From positions 1 to 10,087 of the forward strand of contig CAKRMO010000021.1 in assembly GCA_934364765.1 (NCBI GenBank): DNA of 10,087 nt, written 5' to 3'. This document shows, one piece after another, positions 1 to 5,971 of the stretch. The position numbers and the translations under genes are program-made. Source of the DNA: an uncultured Bacteroidaceae bacterium (GTDB lineage: Bacteria; Bacteroidota; Bacteroidia; Bacteroidales; Bacteroidaceae). Each line of letters opens with the position of its first letter. The stretch's first letter is position 1. The notes under the pieces are model-generated. The model searched no databases. It was given only the letters and a program-made list of their open reading frames with translations, and had not been told where the DNA came from.

Positions 1-1473
1 GAAGGCGACGACACGCAGTTCTACACGCCTACAAACCTCCCGGTGGTGATTATAAACACCGACGGTGCAAGAACAATAGACACAAAAGAGGTTTACCTGC
101 CCGCCATAATAAGCGTGATTTCAAATTCGGGCAAGGACTTTTATTCCGACAGCCTTGAAGTAAGGGGCAGAGGCAACGCCTCGTGGAATTTTCCAAAAAA
201 GCCTTACAAACTGAAGCTCGCGAAAAAGAAAAGGCTGCTCGGTATGCCGGCAAAGGCAAGAAAGTGGACGCTGATAAACAACTACGGCGACAAGACGCTA
301 ATGAGAAACGCGATAGCGTTCAAGATAAGCGAGGCGGTGGGCATGGACTACACGCCGGCGTGCAAGATGGTGGATGTCATAGTCAACGGGGAATACGAAG
401 GAACTTACCAACTTTGCGACCAGATAGAGGTGAGGAAAAACCGCGTGGGCATAACCGAAATGACGCCGGAGGACATAACAGCCCCGAACCTCACGGGAGG
501 ATACCTTCTTGAGATTGACGCATACGCCGACCAGGAAAAATCAAAATTCACCACATCCTCCAGCGCGTACAGCCTGCCCGTAACAATAAAGTCGCCCGAC
601 GAGGACGACATCGCGCAAGTGCAGTACAACTACATAAAGAACTATTTCAGCGGGATGGCAACGCGCCTTGCCGGAAACCTTTACCTTAACCCCCAAGTGG
701 GCTACCGCAACTACCTTGACCCCGAATCGTTCCTCAAGCACTTCATTGTGGGCGAGCTGAGCGGCAACACCGACACCTACTGGAGCGTTTACATGTACAA
801 GGACCGCGACTCCACGCGCTTCCGCACGGGGCCGGTGTGGGACTTCGACCTTGCCTTTGAGAACGACTCGCGCATACATCCCGTTTCGGGCATAAAGACA
901 TTTCTCTACGCCTCATCCAGAAGTTCGTGCGCCGGAAACATGAGGGGCTTCGTGGGGCGCGTGATAGGCGCGGAGAAAGAACGCCTGAAGCATATCTGGA
1001 GCAAGGCGAGATACGACAGAGGGCTGACAGCCGACAACCTCACCCACATTATCGACAGCCTGCAAAGCGAGCTTGAAGAGTCGCAAAAGCTGAACTTCAT
1101 ACGGTGGCCGATAATGAACCAGATAGTCCACCAGGAATACCAGTGCGCAGGCTCGTTCGAGAACGAGGTGCAGGTGGTGCGCGACTACCTTGCCTACCGC
1201 CTGCCCTGGATGGACAGCATGATAGGCCTCACCCCGGTTGGCATAAACGGCAGCAAGGTTTCCGAGGGAAGCGTAACCGCCGTGGCGGGCGGCGTGAGGA
1301 TAGACGGGCTTGCCTCCGAAGCCGTTGCAAATGTGTATGAAATTAGCGGAATTGAGGTTGTGCGTACGGAAGTTGGCCGTGGCGGAAAGACCATAAGCCT
1401 TGCGCCCGGAATATACATCGTGAAGGTTGAAACCGGCGGCGGAACGCTCAAAAACAAAGTTGTCGTGAAATAG
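1..1473 (+). CDS. CotH kinase-family secreted protein with T9SS-like C-terminal tail (5' partial)
   Basis: The frame is open from base 1, so the N-terminus (and any signal peptide) lies outside the window; an internal GTG at 43 is only the first start-like codon. Numbering from that GTG, CotH-family signatures are RGRGNASW (41-48) followed by KKPYKLKL (52-59), NGEYEGTYQLCDQI (115-128), the block YLLEID (154-159), and VWDFDLAFEN (265-274), whose Asp residues fit the metal/ATP site of CotH kinases. Bacillus CotH is an atypical protein kinase acting on spore coat proteins; Bacteroidetes homologues are usually secreted and their substrates are not known. The last ~70 residues (VYEISGIEVV, then LAPGIYIVKVE and KNKVVVK at the very end) resemble a type A sorting domain of the type IX secretion system, suggesting export to the cell surface. 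The gene stands alone on the + strand, and repeat R1 follows about 40-50 bases after the stop. Family call is firm; the sorting-domain call is likely; substrate unknown. Confidence 0.85.
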   Translation, partial: EGDDTQFYTPTNLPVVIINTDGARTIDTKEVYLPAIISVISNSGKDFYSDSLEVRGRGNASWNFPKKPYKLKLAKKKRLLGMPAKARKWTLINNYGDKTLMRNAIAFKISEAVGMDYTPACKMVDVIVNGEYEGTYQLCDQIEVRKNRVGITEMTPEDITAPNLTGGYLLEIDAYADQEKSKFTTSSSAYSLPVTIKSPDEDDIAQVQYNYIKNYFSGMATRLAGNLYLNPQVGYRNYLDPESFLKHFIVGELSGNTDTYWSVYMYKDRDSTRFRTGPVWDFDLAFENDSRIHPVSGIKTFLYASSRSSCAGNMRGFVGRVIGAEKERLKHIWSKARYDRGLTADNLTHIIDSLQSELEESQKLNFIRWPIMNQIVHQEYQCAGSFENEVQVVRDYLAYRLPWMDSMIGLTPVGINGSKVSEGSVTAVAGGVRIDGLASEAVANVYEISGIEVVRTEVGRGGKTISLAPGIYIVKVETGGGTLKNKVVVK

Positions 1474-1529
1474 CCCGGCTCTGCGCGGGTTCGGATAAAA
1501 CGCTTCCAAAATCCGGGCGTTGTTGCACA

Positions 1530-1548
1530 GGGCGTATGCCATACGCCC
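1530..1548. repeat. GGGCGTATG-c-CATACGCCC palindrome of R1
   Basis: A perfect 9-bp inverted repeat around a single central base. The same palindrome occurs at 4794-4812 (9-bp arms) and, with 8-bp arms, at 8758-8774. The one-base centre makes an RNA hairpin of the full arms strained, so a DNA palindrome bound by a dimeric protein is at least as likely; this is inference. Confidence 0.8.
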
Positions 1549-1603
1549 ATGCAAATTGCGCAAAAACGTAATCGCCCATCCTTTCCCAAACACCCCGAAA
1601 ACC

Positions 1604-1635
1604 ACATAGGACATAGAAAAAACTATGTCCTATGT
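1604..1635 (+). repeat. 13-bp perfect hairpin formed by boxes 1 and 2 of R1
   Basis: ACATAGGACATAG is followed by six A and then CTATGTCCTATGT, a perfect 13-bp inverted repeat. The equivalent boxes in R3 (8808-8843) pair over 15 positions with one G-G mismatch and one G-T wobble, but in R2 boxes 1 and 2 do not pair. The hairpin is therefore not a conserved feature of the element. Confidence 0.75.
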
Positions 1636-1650
1636 AGGAAAAATTATGTC

Positions 1651-1683
1651 TGATATAATCCAAACTACATCAGACCTTTTTTT
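1651..1683 (+). terminator. Possible terminator: box 3/box 4 stem plus seven-T run
   Basis: GTCTGAT (1649-1655) can pair with ATCAGAC (1669-1675), with an inner TA/TA pair, and the stem is followed by CC and seven T. That is the form of an intrinsic terminator for the CotH transcript. Against it, in R2 and R3 boxes 3 and 4 have the same orientation and cannot form this stem, although the T run is kept. Confidence 0.35.
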
Positions 1684-1779
1684 GCCGTTTGCAAACACCT
1701 GGAAAAACAAAACGTTACAAAGAACATTCTTAATATAATTATCGTTTTGTAAACCAACGCTTTATGCATTTGACGCAAA

Positions 1780-1812
1780 CGTGCCGGACGCTTTAAGACA
1801 GCATCCGGCACG
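1780..1812. terminator. Hairpin beyond the 3' end of purE
   Basis: CGTGCCGGA (1780-1788) pairs with TCCGGCACG (1804-1812), with two further GC pairs one base in. It lies 34 bases beyond the purE stop, where a terminator of the rpoN-PAP2-purE unit would be expected. On the - strand the stem is followed by TTTGCG, only a short T run, so it may be a weak terminator or a 3'-end stabilising stem. Confidence 0.5.
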
Positions 1813-1845
1813 CGTATTTCAAGGGTTATGCCCTCGGGGCGGCTT

Positions 1846-2352
1846 TCAGTTGGTTTTGTATTTGTACTCCACCTTGGCGAGTTCGGCGTTGGCCTTGACA
1901 ATCTTCTCGCCGAGTTTGCTTTTCGCCTCCCTCACCCTTGCGGCAATGTCCTTGTCGGTGAGGGCAAGTATCTCCTCTGCAAGCACTGCGGCGTTTTTCG
2001 CCGCGTTCACGCCTACGGTGGCAACGGGAATGGCGGGCGGCATCTGGACTATAGAGAGCAGCGCGTCAAGTCCGTCGAGCATCCCCTTTATGGGCACGCC
2101 AATCACGGGCAGCGTGGTGTGGGCGGCAATCACTCCCGGAAGGGCGGCGGCCATTCCCGCAGCGGCGATAATCACCCTGATGCCCCGCGCCTCGGCCCCC
2201 TTGGCAAACTCGCAGACCTCCACCGGGGTGCGGTGGGCCGAAAGGGCGTTAATCTCGAAAGGTATCTCCATTGAATCAAGCTCGGCAGCGGCTTTCTCCA
2301 TCACGGGAAGATCGCTCGTGCTGCCCATTATAATGCTTACTAAAGGCTTCAT
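1846..2352 (-). CDS. purE: N5-carboxyaminoimidazole ribonucleotide mutase PurE
   Basis: Cytoplasmic enzyme of de novo purine synthesis. Class I PurE converts N5-CAIR, made by PurK, to CAIR. The 168 residues span the whole family length. Visible motifs are GSTSD (10-14, phosphate loop), SAHRTP (38-43, with the catalytic-site His40 and the Arg-Thr-Pro of bacterial class I enzymes rather than the SAHKT form of class II), GMAAALPG (66-73), and [14 protein letters not shown] (92-105). Unusual point: in the E. coli-type motif GGAAHLPG a His is expected at residue 70, and here it is Ala (codon GCC, checked on the complementary strand). I cannot say whether this is common in Bacteroidetes. The ATG at 2352 lies 12 bases after the PAP2 stop, so it is probably cotranscribed with rpoN and PAP2; no separate TAnnTTTG element is seen in the short gap. 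No PurK is in the window. Confidence 0.95.
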   Translation of the reverse strand: MKPLVSIIMGSTSDLPVMEKAAAELDSMEIPFEINALSAHRTPVEVCEFAKGAEARGIRVIIAAAGMAAALPGVIAAHTTLPVIGVPIKGMLDGLDALLSIVQMPPAIPVATVGVNAAKNAAVLAEEILALTDKDIAARVREAKSKLGEKIVKANAELAKVEYKYKTN

Positions 2353-2364
2353 AATATGAATTGT

Positions 2365-2982
2365 TTATACGAATAATATGCTGATGAAACCGCAGAAAAA
2401 TCCCACAAGCGTCCCCACGCCCACCTGCGAAAGCGTGTGCTGGCGCAGCACTATCCTGCTCGAGCCCACAGCCCCCGCCATGACTATCGTAAGGCACAGC
2501 CACCACGTGGGGTCGAACGAGAAGATGAACGAAAAGGCGAGCAACGCGCCTATTACGCCCCCCGCCGCTGCGGAATGGGTGCTGATTTTGAACCAGCGGT
2601 TTATTATCGTGCACACAAGCTGTATGGCGAGCGCGCCCACAAGTATGCCGCTCATGAAATGGGGCATCCGCATTCGCATCATCACGTAGAGGCAGCAGCC
2701 GTAGCACACCATGCTCAGTATGTAGGGCACAAGGCGGCGCGTGCGCAGGCTCGCCTGGTGGCGCGTCCAGCCGTTTATCTTGCGGTAAAGGTAAATCGAC
2801 AGCAGCGGCAGCACCACGGTGAACACATACACTATGACAAGCACCGTAAGCTTGACGCTAACCGGCAAAAGGCTCATGTAGCTGAAAAGCAACAGCACTA
2901 TGAACGCTATCACCGGGAAATAAAACGGCTTGAAAAGCACCGAGATAATCTTGGAAACCTGTATGAGAAATTTGTCTGTCAT
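2365..2982 (-). CDS. PAP2-superfamily membrane phosphatase-like protein
   Basis: A 205-residue membrane protein with about five or six hydrophobic segments (roughly 16-40, 43-66, 87-103, 108-128, 139-157, 160-174, 188-205). PAP2 phosphatases remove phosphate from lipid phosphates or undecaprenyl pyrophosphate. Motif traces are HQASLRTRRLVP (75-86, matching KxxxxxxRP loosely), STHSAAAGG (134-142, with His136 in place of the PSGH motif) and SRIVLRQHTLSQ (175-186, matching SRxxxxxHxxxD with catalytic His182 kept and the final Asp replaced by Gln186). The two His residues and the Arg are kept, but the motifs are divergent, so activity is uncertain. The ATG overlaps the rpoN stop by four bases (ATGA at 2979-2982), which points to translational coupling. 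Substrate cannot be told from sequence; a role in envelope lipid recycling is inference. Confidence 0.8.
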   Translation of the reverse strand: MTDKFLIQVSKIISVLFKPFYFPVIAFIVLLLFSYMSLLPVSVKLTVLVIVYVFTVVLPLLSIYLYRKINGWTRHQASLRTRRLVPYILSMVCYGCCLYVMMRMRMPHFMSGILVGALAIQLVCTIINRWFKISTHSAAAGGVIGALLAFSFIFSFDPTWWLCLTIVMAGAVGSSRIVLRQHTLSQVGVGTLVGFFCGFISILFV

Positions 2983-4451
2983 TTTCTTAAGCGCGCAACC
3001 GGCAGTCCCAGCTGCATACGGTATTTAGCCACCGTGCGGCGCGCCACCGGAAAGCCCTTTTCCTTGAGCATTTCGGCAAGCGCCTCGTCGGGGTAGGGAT
3101 TTTTCTTGTCTTCGCCCTCTATTATTTCCGCCAGGGCCTTGCGTATGGCGACTGTGGAGTGCACGTCTCCGTCGGGCGTTACAAACTTGTCGTTGAAGAA
3201 GAATTTCAATGGGAACACGCCGAACTCCGTCTCAACATATTTGCTGTTGCTCACGCGCGAAACCGTGGAGATGTCAAGCCCCGTGCGCTGCGCAATGTCG
3301 CGCAGTATCATCGGCTTCAGCAAAGTGTCGTCGCCCTCGATGAAGAAATCCTTCTGAAACTCCACTATCGCCTCCATTGTGGCGAGCAGGTTCTTGCGGC
3401 GGCGGTTTACGGCGTCTATGAACACTTTTGCCGACTCCACCTTCTGGCGCGTGTAGATGTACGTGTCCTTCTGGCGGCGCGTGAGCGTGCTGCGGTTTTT
3501 GGAATACTCGGCCAGGGTGTTGCGGAAAGAGCGGCTCACCCTCAGCGGCGGCACTTCGCCCTCGTTGAGATACACTTTCAGGTTGCCGTTTCCGTCGTTC
3601 TCCACGCGGAAATCGGGCGTAACCTCCTGCGAAGCCCCGGACGACATCTCGTTGAGCGCGCTGCCCGGGCGCGGGTTCAAATGCCTTATCTCCGACACCA
3701 CCCTGTCCATCACAGCCTTGTCAACGTGCAGCCGCTCGGATATCTTGTCCCAGCGCTTGCGCGTGAAGTCCTTGTAGCACTTGTCTATAACCTGAAGCTC
3801 CAGGCTCTTGTAAGGCGACTTGTTGTCATCGGCGAGAATTTGTATCCTCAGGCATTCCTGCAAACTGCGCGCCCCGATGCCGCGAGGCTCGAAAGTCTGC
3901 ATCACAGCCACAAGTTTGTCTATCTCCTGCGGCGAAACGTCAATGTTGTGGTATATTCCCATCTCGTCGCTGAGCCTTTGCGAATCCTTGCGCAGGAAGC
4001 CGTCGTTGTCGAGCGAGCCTATGAGGTAAACCATCACCTTCTTCTGCTCGTCCGTCAGGTCGTGCTCCGCAATCTGTGAGGTCAGTTCCTCGTAGAGCGA
4101 AGTCTGCTGCCCGAAAGGCAGGCCGCCGCCCTTTTCATCATCGCCGTTGTTTGAGTTTAGCAGGTAGTCGGGCGTGTCGTCATCATTCAGATAGTCGGCA
4201 AGGGCGTCATCGCGCGAGCTTTCCGCGCCCTCCGCCCCCGGCTCCTCAAAGCCGTCTCCCGCCGGTTCGTCCTCGTCTTGCCTTTCGCCGTCATTGCCCT
4301 CCTCAAGAGCCTCGTTGTCGAGAATTTCGTCCTTCACCCGCTGCTCGAAATCGCGCAGCGGAAGCTCCAGAAGGTGCACCTGCAAAAGCTGTTGCGGTGT
4401 AAGCGTCTGGCTGAGTGTCTGCCCTTGTGTCTGTATAAGCCGTTGTGCCAC
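2979..4451 (-). CDS. rpoN: RNA polymerase sigma-54 factor RpoN
   Basis: Sigma-54 directs RNA polymerase to GG/GC (-24/-12) promoters and needs an AAA+ activator to open DNA. The 490 residues show the full architecture: a Gln/Leu-rich region I (about 1-50, with LTPQQLLQVHLLELPL), a very acidic region II (about 50-112, rich in Asp/Glu/Gly), the core-binding domain (about 115-260, including FEPRGIGARSLQECL), a helix-turn-helix region (about 380-408, LRDIAQRTGLDISTVSRV), and the RpoN box ARRTVAKYR at 470-478 that reads the -24 element. The start is GTG at 4451: it is preceded in frame by a TAA five codons upstream, and it places region I at the family's usual position. It is first of a three-gene unit; cotranscription with PAP2 and purE is inferred from spacing. 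No bacterial enhancer-binding activator lies in the window. Confidence 0.97.
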   Translation of the reverse strand: MAQRLIQTQGQTLSQTLTPQQLLQVHLLELPLRDFEQRVKDEILDNEALEEGNDGERQDEDEPAGDGFEEPGAEGAESSRDDALADYLNDDDTPDYLLNSNNGDDEKGGGLPFGQQTSLYEELTSQIAEHDLTDEQKKVMVYLIGSLDNDGFLRKDSQRLSDEMGIYHNIDVSPQEIDKLVAVMQTFEPRGIGARSLQECLRIQILADDNKSPYKSLELQVIDKCYKDFTRKRWDKISERLHVDKAVMDRVVSEIRHLNPRPGSALNEMSSGASQEVTPDFRVENDGNGNLKVYLNEGEVPPLRVSRSFRNTLAEYSKNRSTLTRRQKDTYIYTRQKVESAKVFIDAVNRRRKNLLATMEAIVEFQKDFFIEGDDTLLKPMILRDIAQRTGLDISTVSRVSNSKYVETEFGVFPLKFFFNDKFVTPDGDVHSTVAIRKALAEIIEGEDKKNPYPDEALAEMLKEKGFPVARRTVAKYRMQLGLPVARLRK

Positions 4452-4473
4452 GAAGTGCGGTTTTTAGGAACTA

Positions 4474-4505
4474 CAAAAATAGTTATAAATGGCGATATCG
4501 TGAAA
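4474..4505 (-). promoter_or_regulatory. Candidate promoter of rpoN
   Basis: Read on the - strand, TATTTTTG (4474-4481) matches the Bacteroidetes -7 consensus TAnnTTTG, and TTTC (4502-4505) lies 20 bases upstream, close to the -33 TTTG spacing. Transcription would begin about 15-20 bases before the GTG start. The region is A/T-rich, so a chance match is possible. Confidence 0.45.
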
Positions 4506-4641
4506 AAATGGCGGCAATACTTTTTGCAAAAATGATTTCTTACGCCATGCGTGCACCGGCGTTTCGCAAAGCCGCCGGACTGTTTGCCGGTTTTTGCCCT
4601 AACCCCCTGATTGGCAGCATTTTTCCCTGTTTCAAAAATTT

Positions 4642-4828
4642 CTTTGCAAGTTATTGTTTTCCAACGCCTTATAAAGGCGAAAAAAAGGTCTGATGTAGTC
4701 AGGATTATGTCTGATATAATTTTTCCTGTGTCCTATGTAGTTTTTCCTACATCAGATGTAATTTTGGCGGTATTGGCTTTGCGCCATTTGCAGGGGCGTA
4801 TGGCATACGCCCTATGCACCGCCGCATG
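4642..4828 (-). repeat. Dispersed intergenic repeat, copy R2
   Basis: Same element as R1 and R3 but in the - orientation, placed directly after the GNAT-fold gene. Read on the - strand: palindrome (4812-4794), 33-base linker containing CAAATGGCGCAAAGCCAATA, then boxes beginning at 4761, 4740, 4719 and 4698, again exactly 21 bases apart, then seven T (4686-4680), a small stem CGCCTT/AAGGCG (4680-4666) and the A-rich tail to 4642. Box 1 is self-complementary (ACATC-t-GATGT). Similarity to R3 seems to continue to the GCATTGTGA that holds the last codons of the GNAT-fold gene, so the element may have been inserted at, or include, the gene's 3' end. Confidence 0.85.
4794..4812. repeat. GGGCGTATG-g-CATACGCCC palindrome of R2
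   Basis: Perfect 9-bp arms around one base, 20 bases beyond the stop of the GNAT-fold gene. Its 17-base core is 33 bases from the first box, the same distance as in R3. Confidence 0.8.
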
Positions 4829-4831
4829 AAA

Positions 4832-5965
4832 TCACAATGCCTTGTGGTAGCAGCGGCGGCGTTTGTGGGTCTCGCTCTTCAGGTATTTCCACTGCATCTG
4901 CACCTTTTCGTTCTCCTCAAGCTCGGGGTTGCTCTCTCCGTAGCGGAAGCCCATCTTGACGTACGAGGGTATGAGGTCGGCAAAGAGCAGCGCGTTGACG
5001 CCCTTGCTTTGGTATTCGGGCTTCACGCCCACAAGCAGCAGGTCGAGAACGTCGGAATGCTTTATGAACAGGGCTTTCAGAAGGTGGAACCAGCCGAACG
5101 GGAACAGTTTTCCGTGCGCTTTTTGCAATGCGCGGGCAATGGACGGCATTGAAATGCCCACAGCCACAATTTCGTTGTTTGCATCCTCCACAATCGAAAT
5201 CATGCGCATGTCCAGCAGGGGGAAATACGTTTTCACATACTGGTCAACCTGCCTTTTCGACATCTTTGAATAGCCGAACAACGGTGAGTAGGCCTCGTTT
5301 ATGAGGTCGAAAATGCGGTAGGGCAGGTCTGTGCCGCTTATCTCCTTGCGCGACTTTATGTGGTGCATATGCAGGTTCGAGCGTTTCATCACAATGTCCG
5401 CCACTCTCTGGTAACCGTCGGGCACACTCTCGGGAACGTAAAGTTTCTTCTCTATCCAGTCGGTCTGCTTTTCGTAGCCCAGCGCCTCCATGTGCCGGGG
5501 GTAATACGGATAGTTGTATATGGTTGCCATTGTTGACAGTTGGTCGAAACCCTCTATCAGCATCCCCTCCGCGTCAATGTCGGTAAAGCCGAGCGGCCCT
5601 GCGATGTCGGTCATGCCTTTTTGCCTTCCCCATTCGCACACGGCGTTGAGCAGTGCCTCCGAAACCTCGCGGTCGTCAACGAAGTCAATCCAGCCGAAGC
5701 GCACATTGCGGGTGTGCCAGGTTTCGTTTGCGCGGTTGTTTATTATCGCCGCCACGCGCCCCACAAGCTTCCCGCCCTTGTAGGCGAGGAAGTACTCCGC
5801 CTCGCAAAACTCGAAGGCGGGGTTTTTTTCTTTCGAGAACGTGGACTTCATGTCCTCATACAGGTCGGGCACGGAATAGGCGTTGCCCTTGTAAAGTTCG
5901 TAGTTGAACCTTATGAATTTCTTCAAATCGCGCTTGGTCTCAACGCGGCGTATTTCAACAGCCAT
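4832..5965 (-). CDS. GNAT-fold acyltransferase-like protein, probably two tandem GNAT-like halves
   Basis: A 377-residue soluble protein of a widespread but poorly characterised bacterial family annotated as N-acetyltransferase-like. The first half has GKLVGRVAAIINNR (65-78), a beta-strand segment FGWIDFVDD (90-98) and a long conserved block around GPLGFTDIDAEGMLIEGFD (123-141) and NYPYYPRHMEALGY (151-164). The last ~80 residues resemble the acetyl-CoA-binding half of GNAT enzymes: LLLVGVKPEYQSKGVNALLF with a Q/RxxG-type loop (QSKG), then SNPELEENEKVQMQWKYL. No membrane segment or signal peptide is seen. It is the last gene of the kinase-protease-GNAT unit, its ATG six bases after the protease stop. 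Substrate is not recognisable. The fold is likely; catalytic activity is unproven. Confidence 0.75.
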   Translation of the reverse strand: MAVEIRRVETKRDLKKFIRFNYELYKGNAYSVPDLYEDMKSTFSKEKNPAFEFCEAEYFLAYKGGKLVGRVAAIINNRANETWHTRNVRFGWIDFVDDREVSEALLNAVCEWGRQKGMTDIAGPLGFTDIDAEGMLIEGFDQLSTMATIYNYPYYPRHMEALGYEKQTDWIEKKLYVPESVPDGYQRVADIVMKRSNLHMHHIKSRKEISGTDLPYRIFDLINEAYSPLFGYSKMSKRQVDQYVKTYFPLLDMRMISIVEDANNEIVAVGISMPSIARALQKAHGKLFPFGWFHLLKALFIKHSDVLDLLLVGVKPEYQSKGVNALLFADLIPSYVKMGFRYGESNPELEENEKVQMQWKYLKSETHKRRRCYHKAL

Positions 5966-5971
5966 CTCAGC

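Larger units (their letters stand above)
1511..1722 (+). repeat. Dispersed intergenic repeat, copy R1
   Basis: Longest of three related copies (compare 4642-4828 and 8739-8928). In order: palindrome GGGCGTATG-c-CATACGCCC (1530-1548), flanked by TTGCA (1523-1527) and TGCAA (1550-1554); a linker to 1601 that is 20 bases longer than in the other copies; four boxes starting at 1602, 1623, 1644 and 1665, exactly 21 bases apart; TTTTTTT (1677-1683); and a tail with GTTTGCAAAC (1687-1696) and an A-rich end closing in ACAAAG at 1722. Boxes 1 and 2 are complementary over 13 bp (1604-1616 with 1623-1635, six-A loop), and boxes 3 and 4 share GTCTGAT/ATCAGAC. It lies downstream of the CotH gene in the same direction. 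The outer boundaries are approximate. There is no coding potential that makes sense and no transposase nearby. Confidence 0.85.

Noticed and set aside
1602..1683. Box arrays as small CRISPR arrays
   Set aside because: Units are about 15 bp with 6-base A-rich spacers that are nearly the same, with no unique spacers of about 30 bases and no cas genes.
1511..1722. Repeat as an insertion sequence or clear MITE
   Set aside because: No transposase, and I could not find terminal inverted repeats or target-site duplications at the approximate ends. A non-autonomous mobile origin stays possible but is not shown.
3159..4079. 306-residue + strand open frame
   Set aside because: Antisense to rpoN, whose product is unmistakable; the translation is low-complexity His/Val/Ala/Arg-rich and looks non-coding.
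4438..4452. TGGCAC at the rpoN start as a sigma-54 promoter
   Set aside because: The -12 TTGC part is missing at the right spacing and the sequence is explained by the first codons of rpoN.
4545..4640. GCCGG-rich stems between the rpoN promoter and R2
   Set aside because: Several short overlapping complementarities but no single stable hairpin with a T run; too weak to list.
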